Counted from the stretch's first letter, positions 1 to 8,456 are shown. The stretch is DNA of 15,366 nucleotides from Verrucomicrobiota bacterium (GCA_003219095.1 QHPM01000102.1:1-15366); one strand, 5' to 3'. Notes: generated from the letters alone by a model not told the origin. Program-made: numbers and translations.

Positions 1-1335
1 CAGCAAGCGCAGTGGCTCCCCGCCCTGGTCGCTGGAGAAAAACTGGCGGCGTTCGCGTTGACCGAACGGGAAGCTGGATCAGACGCCGCAAATGTCCGAA
101 TGACCGCCACGCCGAGCGACGACGGCTCGCATTACATTTTGAACGGTGAAAAGCGTTACATCACTAACGCTGGCATCGCAGAGGCCTGGACGGTAATGGC
201 GCGAACGCCGGTGCCGAACAAGCCGGGCAAAGACGCGATTACCGCTTTTTTGGTCACGCCGGACACCCCCGGTGTGGAAATGATCGAAGGACGAATGCCG
301 AAGCTCGGGATTCGCGGCACCGCCACCGGCCGTTTTCGTTTAAACAACGTGCGCGTTCCGAAAGAAAATATTCTAGGCCCGCTCGGCAAAGGTTTGCGCG
401 TTGCCTTGACCGTTCTGGATTTTGGGCGCACCACTTTCGGGGCTTGTTGCACCGGCGCGGCCAAACATTGCCTGCAGCTGGCGATCGAGCACGCCAATTC
501 GCGTCAGCAATTCAAAAAAACACTGGGCAATTTCGATCTGGTAAAAAAGAAAATCGCGCGCATGGCGGCCGACGTTTACGCGATGGAAGCAATGACGAAC
601 GTGACCGCATCACTAATCGATCGCGGCCTCGAGGACTACATGATCGAGACGGCGATGTTGAAAGTTTTCACGACGGAGCGGCTTTGGGAAGCGGTCAACG
701 ATGCCTTCCAAATCCATGGCGGCTCCGCTTACTTCGATGATAACCCGTTGGGTCGAATGTTGCGCGATGCGAGGATCAATCAAATCGGCGAGGGATCCAA
801 CGAAGTATTGACCTCGTTTATCGCGCTGGTCGGAATGCGCGGGCCGGGAATGGAATTCAAAGAAATCTACGACACCATGACGTCATTCTCAATGAACCGG
901 GTTGGCAAAGCGTGGAGTGCGGGGATGAATCGCCTGGGCGCGACAGTTCGCACGCCGAACGTGCCAGTGCAAAGCGCGGAGTTGCGCGGTTTCGCCGGAC
1001 AACTCGGGCGTTTGATCTGGCGCTTCAATATCGCTGTCAATCGCGCATTGGTCGTTTACCGCGAACCGGTCCTGGACATGCAGCTGATTCAGGAACGTAT
1101 CGCCGGCGCGGCCATGGAACTTTTCGCTTGCACCTGCGTGCTCAGCCGGTGGGATTCGGAATTGCAGGCGCGTCGGCGAAATGGCGAAAAACAACTACTC
1201 GATTTCACTGCTCCGGAATACTTTCTGCGCAAATCGATTCGTCACGCCAGGGAATTGCTGGCGAAACTAAATGATAATGATGATCGGGCGTTGCTCGCCG
1301 CGGCTGATTCTACGCTGGGAAAAGACGCTGATTAG
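1..1335 (+). CDS. acyl-CoA dehydrogenase, VLCAD-like, 5' end missing
   Basis: The reading frame is open from the first base of the window, so the true start lies upstream; 444 residues are visible. It should be an FAD-dependent flavoenzyme that makes the trans-2,3 double bond in fatty acyl-CoA, the first step of beta-oxidation. Visible support: ALTEREAGSDAAN (residues 19-31 of the visible part) matches the first acyl-CoA dehydrogenase signature. The second region runs from QIHGGSAYF to IGEGSNEV, with the expected catalytic base Glu at bases 790-792. About 150 residues follow that catalytic loop, an extra alpha-helical C-terminal part as in ACADVL/ACAD9-type enzymes rather than the short MCAD type. 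Chain-length preference is inferred from this resemblance only. The stop is 13 bp from the stop of the converging glycosyltransferase gene, so the two are not co-transcribed. Family assignment is secure; subfamily is likely. Confidence 0.93.
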   Translation, partial: QQAQWLPALVAGEKLAAFALTEREAGSDAANVRMTATPSDDGSHYILNGEKRYITNAGIAEAWTVMARTPVPNKPGKDAITAFLVTPDTPGVEMIEGRMPKLGIRGTATGRFRLNNVRVPKENILGPLGKGLRVALTVLDFGRTTFGACCTGAAKHCLQLAIEHANSRQQFKKTLGNFDLVKKKIARMAADVYAMEAMTNVTASLIDRGLEDYMIETAMLKVFTTERLWEAVNDAFQIHGGSAYFDDNPLGRMLRDARINQIGEGSNEVLTSFIALVGMRGPGMEFKEIYDTMTSFSMNRVGKAWSAGMNRLGATVRTPNVPVQSAELRGFAGQLGRLIWRFNIAVNRALVVYREPVLDMQLIQERIAGAAMELFACTCVLSRWDSELQARRRNGEKQLLDFTAPEYFLRKSIRHARELLAKLNDNDDRALLAAADSTLGKDAD

Positions 1336-1348
1336 CGGAAGCGCGTGG

Positions 1349-2641
1349 TCAACTAATCCCTGCCACGGCAGATTCGATCTTAGGATCTTTCACAAGCCCA
1401 TGGCTACGCGCTTTCGGCGCGCAATTTTGCGGTCTGAATAAACGCAGATCGAGATTCCTCTCGGCAGTTTTCCTCCAAAGCGCGATTGTTCCGGCCATCA
1501 AGACCAGCCAAGGTAGTAGGGACCAGACTATCCAGGGTTGCTTGGATTCATCCATCGCGAGCGCAACCGACCACGGTAAACCGCCGGAGGTGATGTTGTA
1601 GAAAGCGAACAAAAAGATCGAGCTCGAGAGCAGCAACGCGGTGTAAAACGGCGGCGACAAGATGAGAATAAAAGGCGCAAGCCAGATCAGATATTGCGGG
1701 CAAACCCCGGGCGCAAGGATGAAGAACATTAACCAAGTGCAGGCGAGCGATTCAATAAAGGCGCGACCCCGGGCGTGGCGCTGCCGCCATGCGATCCACA
1801 GAGCACCACTCACGATTGCCCCCTTGAGAAGGCTGACAACCAAGTTTTGGGCCGGCTCAAGGTCAAAAAATGAAATCCGGCTGAACTGGTGGAACCCAGT
1901 CAGTCGAAAGCAGTAGGTTATGCCCCAGATTCCCCAATAGCTTCCGTAGGCGAGCACGTTTTTCGCAAACAACGTTGGAAAATTCAGAAGCGGTTCCAAC
2001 CACAACAGGCAAGTCGTGATCGTCAGAGGAACCAAAAAGTTGCGGCTTTTGCCCTGCGATTGCCAAAAGAAAATAAACGCCGGAACAAAAAGTAGCGGAA
2101 CAATCTTTATCTGGCAGCTGAGCGCAAAAAACAGCCCGGCAAGGACCGGGCGACTTCGGAGACACATCCACCCGGCACAAACCAAGAACAAGATCATTAC
2201 CGGATCGGTGTTTCCGTGAAACCCGGATACCATTAGCGAAACCGGGCTGAGCGCGAAAAGAGCCAAGGCCCAGGTTGGAATCTGCAAATCGGTTTTCGCC
2301 ATGCGCAGCAAAACCAGGACAACGAGGAAATCGGCGAGGATCCCGGGCAGCCGAAGAAGAAATGGAAAATGGACGCCGATGTCCTGACACCAGCGTTGTT
2401 CGGTTAAGGCGTAGATGCCTTGCAGATAATAAGCGGTCAGCGGGGGGTGATTAAAATAATGGCTGTGCTGATACGTCCATTCGAGCCGGTGTTGGCTCAG
2501 AACCTTTGCGAAGCCATAAAAGAATACGGCGTCATTCGTGCCGATGGTGTTGTAGGCGATCGCGAGTTTTAGGGTCAGCGCGACGAGTGCGAGCGCGACA
2601 ATACAGGCCGTGCTCAAATCGCGTTTGGGGTTCATCCCCAA
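1349..2641 (-). CDS. GT-C type membrane glycosyltransferase (GT87/Alg6-like)
   Basis: A polytopic inner-membrane protein of 430 residues with roughly 9-11 hydrophobic segments. It probably transfers a sugar from a polyprenyl-phosphate carrier to a periplasmic acceptor. Visible features: GTNDAVFF (about residues 34-41) in the first outer loop after the first membrane helix, where GT-C enzymes carry their catalytic acid; FNHPPL (63-68); FHGNTDP (141-147), a motif seen in DUF2029/GT87 and Alg6-like transferases; and PQYLIWLAPF in a late helix. The tail is basic and cytosolic. The outermost start is TTG at 2641; the ATG two codons in (2635) is equally good. A purine-rich AGGAGGAGGG lies at 2661-2670, about 25 nt before that ATG and too far to be a normal ribosome site. 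This is the last gene of a four-gene minus-strand run of GT-C enzymes. Sugar and acceptor cannot be read from the sequence. Confidence 0.85.
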   Translation of the reverse strand: MGMNPKRDLSTACIVALALVALTLKLAIAYNTIGTNDAVFFYGFAKVLSQHRLEWTYQHSHYFNHPPLTAYYLQGIYALTEQRWCQDIGVHFPFLLRLPGILADFLVVLVLLRMAKTDLQIPTWALALFALSPVSLMVSGFHGNTDPVMILFLVCAGWMCLRSRPVLAGLFFALSCQIKIVPLLFVPAFIFFWQSQGKSRNFLVPLTITTCLLWLEPLLNFPTLFAKNVLAYGSYWGIWGITYCFRLTGFHQFSRISFFDLEPAQNLVVSLLKGAIVSGALWIAWRQRHARGRAFIESLACTWLMFFILAPGVCPQYLIWLAPFILILSPPFYTALLLSSSIFLFAFYNITSGGLPWSVALAMDESKQPWIVWSLLPWLVLMAGTIALWRKTAERNLDLRLFRPQNCAPKARSHGLVKDPKIESAVAGIS

Positions 2642-2733
2642 AATTCGAGCAGCTTAAGTACCCTCCTCCTGGCGTCGGCCAACACAACACGGGAAAAACG
2701 TCGATCAGCGGGCGAACAGTCAACGAGTTCTGC

Positions 2734-3951
2734 TCACTTCAGATCCGCCGGCGACTTTAGGATCTTTACGCCACGCATGAGCTCGGGGCTGACCAGTTCG
2801 TAGAGCGGATATTCCACGGCCATGACGACGTAATTGCGCATTTCGGACGCGCAGGTTAGTCCGACAGCGGCAAACAGAGCGATGCTGCGCCACCGTTGTG
2901 CGACGAACCCAGTCAAGGCCAGTAATTGGCTAAAGGCGAGGACACGCAATGGCAAGTCCCACATATTTGCGTAACGCAGGTTCATTCCGTATTTGATATT
3001 GCACATGATGAGGTAACTCGCGGCAATGAAGAGAAAACAGAACCACTCGTGCTTCTTTGCCCGCCGGAGGTTGAAAGCGGATCCGATTGCCAACAGCAGG
3101 ACAATTGGACTAACTAACATTAGATCGACCAGGTAGCGATACCATGGACCATCTCCAGTGAGAATAGCGTACTTGAGTTCGTAGTTCTTACTAACTGACA
3201 GGTGATAGGTCGCAATCAAGGGAGCTGCTCCTCCAGCCAGAATCCCTAGCAGAACGACCCCGACCGCAGGACCGATGATGGTAACGACTGCGACCCAGAC
3301 GAAGAAAGCGTTTTCTTTTGTGAGAACGGCCGCGCTCAAGGCAAGGTTGTAAAGAACGAGCCAACGCCAATCCCGCGGCGCACGCAGGTTTTCCCAGAGC
3401 GACCAAAGCACTAGCGTCGCCCAAAAAGTGAAGAACCCATCCACCAAGGCGTGCTGCGACATGTGCAACTGGGTGGGCGCGAAGGCCATTAATGCTCCGA
3501 CACCAATCGCATAGCAGAAGCCGCCGAGTCGCGCCGCGAAAAGCGTGGCCAACAGCAGAGTGAACATGCTGAATACAGCCGACACATTCTTGAGACAGCT
3601 TAGTGTTTCTGATCCAAAAAGTTCATGCCAAAGATAGGCAAAGAAAATGTAGAGGAAGCGCACCGGCGGCAGAATTGACCCCGTTAGGGTTTGCTGCTTC
3701 TCCCGGTAGCGCTCGATGATCTCAGGATAAGAGATCAAACCAAAGCGAATAAGTTTATCGGTGTAGTCGCGATAAAGGCCTTCGTCGAAGCCCAACTGCT
3801 GACTCGCCGGTTGTGGATGAAAGACGACGAGACTGCGAAGTGGCCCGTCAGGTTTTTGAAAAAGCGCAGGCGGGAGGCGGAGGAAAATACCGATTAGCAG
3901 AATGATCGCCAGCGCGATGATTCGTAGATTAAGAAAACGATGAGCGGACAT
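2734..3951 (-). CDS. GT39/PMT_2-like membrane glycosyltransferase
   Basis: A polytopic membrane protein of 405 residues from the ATG at 3951; the frame extends upstream to a TTG at 4002 (422 residues). The ATG is preferred because basic residues and the first helix (RIIALAIILLIGIFL) follow at once, and neither start has a convincing Shine-Dalgarno. The first outer loop carries GFDEGLYRDY with the adjacent Asp-Glu pair (residues 56-57 from the ATG) typical of dolichyl-phosphate-mannose protein mannosyltransferase relatives. Further on are QHALVDGFFTFW and LTKENAFF, both typical of PMT_2 proteins. It likely takes a sugar from a polyprenyl-phosphate donor on the periplasmic side. It lies 92 bp before the next minus-strand gene and 156 bp after the previous one, so co-transcription is possible but not shown. 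It has no TPR or other soluble C-terminal domain. Substrate is unknown. Confidence 0.85.
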   Translation of the reverse strand: MSAHRFLNLRIIALAIILLIGIFLRLPPALFQKPDGPLRSLVVFHPQPASQQLGFDEGLYRDYTDKLIRFGLISYPEIIERYREKQQTLTGSILPPVRFLYIFFAYLWHELFGSETLSCLKNVSAVFSMFTLLLATLFAARLGGFCYAIGVGALMAFAPTQLHMSQHALVDGFFTFWATLVLWSLWENLRAPRDWRWLVLYNLALSAAVLTKENAFFVWVAVVTIIGPAVGVVLLGILAGGAAPLIATYHLSVSKNYELKYAILTGDGPWYRYLVDLMLVSPIVLLLAIGSAFNLRRAKKHEWFCFLFIAASYLIMCNIKYGMNLRYANMWDLPLRVLAFSQLLALTGFVAQRWRSIALFAAVGLTCASEMRNYVVMAVEYPLYELVSPELMRGVKILKSPADLK

Positions 3952-4107
3952 TCCGTCGGCGAGAAGTAGCGAAGATGTAGCGGTTCTGAGGGTTGTGAGC
4001 AAATCCCAATCCCATCACCGGCCGAAACTTACTTCACCCGAGAAGTCGTCATTGCTCGTGCTTTGTGGGTTCGCAGAGTTGCTTCGGATAGGCACCTACG
4101 AGCTCGA

Positions 4108-5865
4108 TTAGTGCCAACCTTGGACCACTGCCAGCGAAGTCTGCTCCAGCTCGTTGATCCGAGTAGATTCAGGCAGCGACAAGGGCACCGTATCTACCTT
4201 GTTCGCGTGCGAAATTGCAAAGACACTTAATTGTTGCCACCAGGAGGCGGTATAGGCCCTGTTATCCCATTTAAATCGGGACGCGGGAGCTGGAGGCAAA
4301 ACCATTGGACCATCTTCCGGAGGCGGAAGATTGAGTCCACCGACAAACCAAACACGTCTTCCTGAAATCAACGCGCTGCGGACGGCCTCCCCAAGATCGT
4401 CGATCGGATGTGGGGAGACCATTTTCGCTTTCATCAGATCATAGCGATGAATCCGATGATCAGCGATGCTGGGAATTGTAATCCAAGGCGCGGTGCCGTG
4501 GTAATAACGCTGAAACGGGATGCCAAACTGCCATGGAGTGACCAGAATCAAATCATCTGGCGCAGCTTGCGCTGCAACCATTCGCGCGGCAACGTCGATG
4601 TTGGTTTGGCGTTCCGTGATCGCTGACCAATCGGCAAAAGGCGCCGCTATTAGTGCGGCCGATCCCAATCCCAGCCTAACCAATCGCAACCAAGCCGGCG
4701 TGCAAAGACTCGATGCAATTAAATCCAATGCGGCTCCAATCAGGCAGATTAAAGCAAGGTAATACCAGGCCCTCGTGGTATAGCCGAGGATTCGAAGAAA
4801 TAGGTAACAGCCAATAATACTCAATCCGGAGACAATCACGGCAAACCAAATAAGCTCCCGGTGAGGAACGAACTGACCAGCTTGGTTTTTATAGGTTCGA
4901 AAAACGAGGATGCCCACTAAGCCAATTGCGATCGAATACCAAAGTGCCGGAATATTATAAGCCGGATTGCCCAGGGCGACTTCCCAGTGCTTCCACAATG
5001 AATAAGAGGTTGGTGCGCCACGCACCAAAATGTTCCAATCTCGAGCGCGAGAATAGGCCGGGACGTAAGCTAGTAGGGTACTTAAGACGACCGCGCAGAT
5101 CGTCGAGATCACGAGGACATGTTTTAAACAACGCCGGAAGAGGAACATTACCGCAGCCGAAGCAACGATGGCGATTAACAGAATGCTGTTGTAGAGGAGA
5201 ACTTGAATACCAAACAGACAAACTAATATCGCGGTGACGCTTCGTTTCGGAGTCGGAGTCGAAGCGAGAAGGAGGCTACCGACACAGCCAAACATCAGTA
5301 CGATCAGGGCACTGCCCAAGCCGTAACCTCGTATAGTTGTTCCCCATACGAAAAAGGTCGTGTTTAGACTCAGCAACCCGAGTCCGACCAGTGGAACACC
5401 ACTGCGAAATAACCGTGAGTTGATCCAAGATGCGCCGACAAGTAAGCAACCCACACAAAAGCCGAAAACACGTAAAGCGGTATCAGTCGAGCCGAAGAGG
5501 GCTGTGTAGATGCGGACAATGAACGGAAACAATGGTGGAAAAGCTTCGTGTTGGAAGTTGCATAGAAGGTCGGAGAGCGACGGCATTCCTGCCAATTGCA
5601 CGGCGGCGCATTCATCTCGCGAAAGCGCCTCGGCATGAAAGGCTCGAACCAAAAGCAACGAGAGGATAGTCGCCGTCAACAGAAGTCCAAGAAGCCATTC
5701 AGCTTTGGTAAGTAGATCGGATTCCTTCGTTGAACCTTTGCCTTGATAAATCGTTCGTCCTACCTGGTCTGGCAGCTCCGGACCAAATGGAGCACGATCA
5801 GTTCGGAAAAACGCGTTCCACCGGCTATTCCATTTTTGTGAGGACCTCGCCGCAATCGATGTCAT
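4108..5865 (-). CDS. GT39/PMT_2-like membrane glycosyltransferase with C-terminal soluble domain
   Basis: A 585-residue membrane protein starting at an ATG (5865) with about 52 hydrophilic residues before the first helix (WLLGLLLTATILSLLLV). The first outer loop has LSRDECAAVQLAG, with Asp84-Glu85 as the likely catalytic/metal-binding pair of the PMT_2/ArnT-like fold, and later QHEAFPPLFPFIVRIY, the usual H-x-PP-like stretch at the second helix. About nine or more membrane helices follow. After about residue 430 comes a roughly 150-residue non-membrane domain containing ILVTPWQFGIPFQRYYHG and RRVWFVGGL, probably periplasmic, as seen in other bacterial GT39-like proteins. No close Shine-Dalgarno. 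It is the second gene of the minus-strand run, 138 bp after the TPR-fused transferase. Donor and acceptor unknown; the lipid-linked sugar mechanism is inferred from the family. Confidence 0.85.
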   Translation of the reverse strand: MTSIAARSSQKWNSRWNAFFRTDRAPFGPELPDQVGRTIYQGKGSTKESDLLTKAEWLLGLLLTATILSLLLVRAFHAEALSRDECAAVQLAGMPSLSDLLCNFQHEAFPPLFPFIVRIYTALFGSTDTALRVFGFCVGCLLVGASWINSRLFRSGVPLVGLGLLSLNTTFFVWGTTIRGYGLGSALIVLMFGCVGSLLLASTPTPKRSVTAILVCLFGIQVLLYNSILLIAIVASAAVMFLFRRCLKHVLVISTICAVVLSTLLAYVPAYSRARDWNILVRGAPTSYSLWKHWEVALGNPAYNIPALWYSIAIGLVGILVFRTYKNQAGQFVPHRELIWFAVIVSGLSIIGCYLFLRILGYTTRAWYYLALICLIGAALDLIASSLCTPAWLRLVRLGLGSAALIAAPFADWSAITERQTNIDVAARMVAAQAAPDDLILVTPWQFGIPFQRYYHGTAPWITIPSIADHRIHRYDLMKAKMVSPHPIDDLGEAVRSALISGRRVWFVGGLNLPPPEDGPMVLPPAPASRFKWDNRAYTASWWQQLSVFAISHANKVDTVPLSLPESTRINELEQTSLAVVQGWH

Positions 5866-5987
5866 GACTTATGACGCACTCAGCCAAGACTCCAAAGACG
5901 CGCCGATAGATCAGCGACCAAAAGCCGACAAATTGTGCGGTTGAGGCGCCGAAATTCCACGACGCCTAACGTTCAGCAGCTTCGGTA

Positions 5988-6002
5988 CCGGGATGGTCCC
6001 GG
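5988..6002 (-). terminator. weak hairpin after the TPR-glycosyltransferase stop
   Basis: A perfect 6-bp GC-rich inverted repeat (5988-5993 with 5997-6002) around a 3-nt loop, one base past the stop codon at 6004-6006 on the minus strand. No T-run follows on the transcribed strand, so it is at best an inefficient or factor-assisted terminator, or an mRNA-stabilising hairpin. The rest of the 138-bp gap to the next gene shows nothing I can name. Confidence 0.25.
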
Positions 6003-6003
6003 C

Positions 6004-7839
6004 CTAGGGCGATCCGACTCTGATTTGTTCACTCAAGGTCCTGAATTCCGGCTGGTCAGGCTTGAGCCGAAGAGCGGCGTCGATTTCAGTTTGCGCGGCT
6101 TCGCGATTACCTTTCCCAAGGAGCGTTTTCGCCAGGAGGAAGTGGGTCTTCGCGTTGGCGGGATCGATTTGTGCAGCCGATCGAAACCAGCTTTCAGCGT
6201 TGGCATAGTCACGAGCATCGAGGGCGATAACACCAAGATTGTTAAGGGCCCCTTTATGTTTCGGATCGATCGAGAGGACGGCCGAATAAAATGCCAAGGC
6301 GTCGTCAGTCTTTTGCTGTGTCAGACGAAGATTCCCGAGCGCGAAGAGTGTCTCGGAATTATCCGGCACATAAGCATAGGCAACGCTCAGTTTCTTTTCC
6401 GCGAGCGCCAAATTATTTGATTCGAGTGCTTGCCAACCGCTGTTGTAGGCGTCGAGTGCCCAGAGCGAGGGGTCGCGTTGCGGCCAGGATATAAAGACGG
6501 CGGAAATCGCCAGGACCACGCAATAGGAGAGCGCCGGTCGAAACTTGCCATCAGCCACGTTATTGAAAAACATCACCAACCCGACGGCGGCGAAAACAAG
6601 AAGGCCCGGAACAACGGGCAATCGATAGCGCTCCGTGGTGAAAACCGGCAACAGCGCCAGCATCTGCAGAGCGATTGCAGCGGTGATCCAACGCCCGCCG
6701 GGCGCGGTTTTCCATCCAAGGACCATTGCCGGTAACGCGAAGGCGGCGATCAGGCCAAAATAGATCCCAGGGAACGTCACTCTCTGCTCCCGCAGGATGG
6801 TAATGATGCTTAGATCGTCGTACTGGAATGCGCTCCAGAAGGTGCGCAATTTGAGCGCAAGTAGTCGTAGCCAGGCCGCCGGATAGTGTTCGATATAGTC
6901 ACGCGCTTTGGTGGACCAATAGCGCGAAACCTCGCCACGTTTGAGGGAATGCCCGGCAGCGGATTCGGCCGCGTCTATTGAATCCTGCAACATCGCGGCC
7001 TGCCCGGCCCGGAGACCAGGCGGAAAACGGGGATAACCATTCGCGCCGGGGTTATTGCCAATCCAGAAATTAATACCACTGTGGGCAGACAGAAACACAC
7101 TGTCGCGAGCAATAAGGCAATTGTGCACCCAACACGGCGACGTACCGGCGGCGGTGCCCAGGAAAAGCAGGACGAGGGCGCTGATTCGGGTGCGGAATTG
7201 GGGATGAGTGGAAATCGCCGGCTTGAGCGCGATGGCGCTAATTAACAACGGGATGAGGAAAAGAATCGTTGCGATTGCCGTTGCGGTAAGGCCGACCAGC
7301 AGCCCAAGGATTAACGCCTCCCATCCGGTTGGTGCGTTTTTGCGGCTAATGATGCGCCAAAGGATGAACCACAAGATAAAGACGACCCAGGCGGTGGGCA
7401 TGAGAATGGCCGCGTAGGTTTGGGCCGGGACGAAAAAGGCCCAGCCCGCCGCCGCGAGGAAACCTGCCATTTGGGCGTAGCGCGAGCCGGTTCCAGGAAA
7501 AATGCCAACCGAAACCTTATAGATCAGCATTCCCGTCCCAGCATCAAGCAGTGCCTGCAAGAGTGCGGGAATAAATGGACCGTAGCCGGCAAGCTTGTAG
7601 AGGCCCGCGAGCAAGTAAGCGTATCCCGGCAGGCCGTAAAAGGCCAGGTGATCAATGAGCTGGCCGTTAAGAATGCGCTGTGCCCAATCATCGTAAAAAT
7701 GCATGTCTCCGCGTGTTGGCAGGAGGTAAGGGGAACTGGTCAGGCGGGCGAGGACAACTACACGGATGAGAAGAACGCCCGCGAAGACGTAGTGAGCTGG
7801 ACGTAGGTTAAACCGGCTGAGTAACTTACGCAATGTCAC
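6004..7839 (-). CDS. GT-C membrane glycosyltransferase fused to TPR domain
   Basis: A 611-residue protein beginning at GTG (7839), 215 bp from the divergent first prepilin gene. Residues about 15-450 hold about ten hydrophobic helices. The first outer loop carries PTRGDMHFYDDWAQRIL with acidic residues (Asp45, Asp50, Asp51) in the position of the GT39/PMT_2 catalytic acids. A large outer loop in the middle (around FWIGNNPGANGYPRFPPG) resembles PMT_2-type bacterial proteins. Residues about 461-600 form about four 34-residue tetratricopeptide repeats (for example ETLFALGNLRLTQQKTDDAL and GALNNLGVIALDARDYANAE). TPRs usually bind protein partners, so the likely role is transfer of a lipid-linked sugar onto a protein or polymer that the repeats recruit. 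It is first in the four-gene minus-strand run. Specific substrate unknown; the prepilins next door are a candidate. Confidence 0.87.
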   Translation of the reverse strand: MTLRKLLSRFNLRPAHYVFAGVLLIRVVVLARLTSSPYLLPTRGDMHFYDDWAQRILNGQLIDHLAFYGLPGYAYLLAGLYKLAGYGPFIPALLQALLDAGTGMLIYKVSVGIFPGTGSRYAQMAGFLAAAGWAFFVPAQTYAAILMPTAWVVFILWFILWRIISRKNAPTGWEALILGLLVGLTATAIATILFLIPLLISAIALKPAISTHPQFRTRISALVLLFLGTAAGTSPCWVHNCLIARDSVFLSAHSGINFWIGNNPGANGYPRFPPGLRAGQAAMLQDSIDAAESAAGHSLKRGEVSRYWSTKARDYIEHYPAAWLRLLALKLRTFWSAFQYDDLSIITILREQRVTFPGIYFGLIAAFALPAMVLGWKTAPGGRWITAAIALQMLALLPVFTTERYRLPVVPGLLVFAAVGLVMFFNNVADGKFRPALSYCVVLAISAVFISWPQRDPSLWALDAYNSGWQALESNNLALAEKKLSVAYAYVPDNSETLFALGNLRLTQQKTDDALAFYSAVLSIDPKHKGALNNLGVIALDARDYANAESWFRSAAQIDPANAKTHFLLAKTLLGKGNREAAQTEIDAALRLKPDQPEFRTLSEQIRVGSP

Positions 7840-7932
7840 AATATCGGATCCATCACAAGTGGCGGCTACCGTAGCGTTTGCAAAGCGAGAATCACGCCCG
7901 AGCTGGGCATTCGGCCTCTAAGGGCAAGCCAT

Positions 7933-7942
7933 TTTCTAGAAA
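7933..7942. promoter_or_regulatory. 10-bp palindrome in the divergent intergenic region
   Basis: TTTCTAGAAA is a perfect palindrome in an AT-rich patch (7931-7950, including TATAAA at 7944-7949), about 20 bp upstream of the candidate sigma-54 site and about 95 bp from the GTG of the divergent transferase. It could be a regulator half-site pair or an AT-rich promoter element for either direction. No matching -35 box was found, and a 10-bp palindrome can occur by chance. Confidence 0.2.
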
Positions 7943-7960
7943 TTATAAAACGATCGCTCC

Positions 7961-7977
7961 TTGGCATCGCGAGTGCT
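7961..7977 (+). promoter_or_regulatory. candidate sigma-54 (-24/-12) promoter for the prepilin genes
   Basis: TTGGCATCGCGAGTGCT keeps the invariant GG (7963-7964) and GC (7975-7976) at the exact spacing of the sigma-54 consensus (TGGCAC, four bases, TTGC), with TTGGCA fully matched on the -24 side and TGC on the -12 side. A start near 7988 would give a leader of about 67 nt before the first prepilin. Major pilin genes of Pseudomonas, Geobacter and Myxococcus are known to use sigma-54, which makes the position sensible. Mismatches are T for C after TTGGCA and G for T in the TTGC part. No enhancer-binding protein gene is in the window. Confidence 0.45.
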
Positions 7978-7992
7978 CATTAAGGCGGTTAT

Positions 7993-8012
7993 TCCGAGGC
8001 GGGTGCTTCGGA
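7993..8012 (+). promoter_or_regulatory. stem-loop in the prepilin 5' leader
   Basis: TCCGAGGC (7993-8000) pairs with GCTTCGGA (8005-8012), 8 bp with one G-U pair, around a GGGT tetraloop; one further G-U pair can close it. If transcription starts near 7988 the hairpin sits at the extreme 5' end of the message, a position known to protect abundant mRNAs from decay. After it the leader is unpaired and A/C-rich up to the start codon. Confidence 0.4.
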
Positions 8013-8054
8013 GCGCAATCAAACAAACACTAGAGAACAGAAAGCAAGTTAGCA

Positions 8055-8456
8055 ATGTTGAACAAACTTAATAAACGCCGCGCGGGCTTCACCCTCGTGG
8101 AAATCATGATCGTTGTTGCGATCATCGCGCTCTTGGCCGCGATCGCCGTGCCCGGTTTCCTCCGTGCCCGTAAACGTTCCCAAGCCAGCCGAATCCTTAA
8201 TGATCTGCGTATGATCGACGCCGCCGTTGACCAGTACGCCATCGAAACTAACCGCAGCACCGGTAACACGGTAGGTACCGCCGATTGGACGAACTACCTG
8301 AAGAAAGGTTCATCCCTTTATAACACCGGCAATAGTCTCCTAGGCAGCGCCTACGGCGTTCAGACAGTGGACACTATTCCAAAGGTGGTAACCGCCGACT
8401 ACAACGTCTTATCGGACGTTGCCAGCACCGGTTTTTGGTCGCCTTACGGGCCGTAA
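8055..8456 (+). CDS. type IV prepilin / pseudopilin, first copy
   Basis: A 133-residue prepilin. The leader is basic (MLNKLNKRRAG), with processing by prepilin peptidase expected between Gly11 and Phe12; the mature protein then starts FTLVEIMIVV with Glu16 as the conserved Glu5 of mature pilins. One hydrophobic helix (about 12-33) continues into the amphipathic VPGFLRARKRSQ segment, followed by a small Ser/Thr/Asn-rich globular part ending FWSPYGP. There are no cysteines, so no C-terminal disulfide loop. Size fits GspG-like or short major pilins; two near-identical copies and a promoter-like upstream region favour an abundant fibre subunit. No Shine-Dalgarno precedes the ATG; the leader is A/C-rich. 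No assembly genes (pilB, pilC, pilD, gspE) are in the window, so pilus versus type II secretion pseudopilus cannot be settled. Confidence 0.92.
   Translation: MLNKLNKRRAGFTLVEIMIVVAIIALLAAIAVPGFLRARKRSQASRILNDLRMIDAAVDQYAIETNRSTGNTVGTADWTNYLKKGSSLYNTGNSLLGSAYGVQTVDTIPKVVTADYNVLSDVASTGFWSPYGP

Noticed and set aside
58..60. TTG at 58 as the start of the acyl-CoA dehydrogenase
   Set aside because: The frame continues upstream with family-typical sequence (WLPALVAGEKLAAFAL), so the gene is simply cut by the window edge.
3952..4107. Promoter or short gene in the gap between the 585- and 405-residue transferases
   Set aside because: Reading both strands gave no convincing -35/-10 pair, tRNA-like fold or conserved short frame; only the optional TTG extension of the downstream gene lies here.
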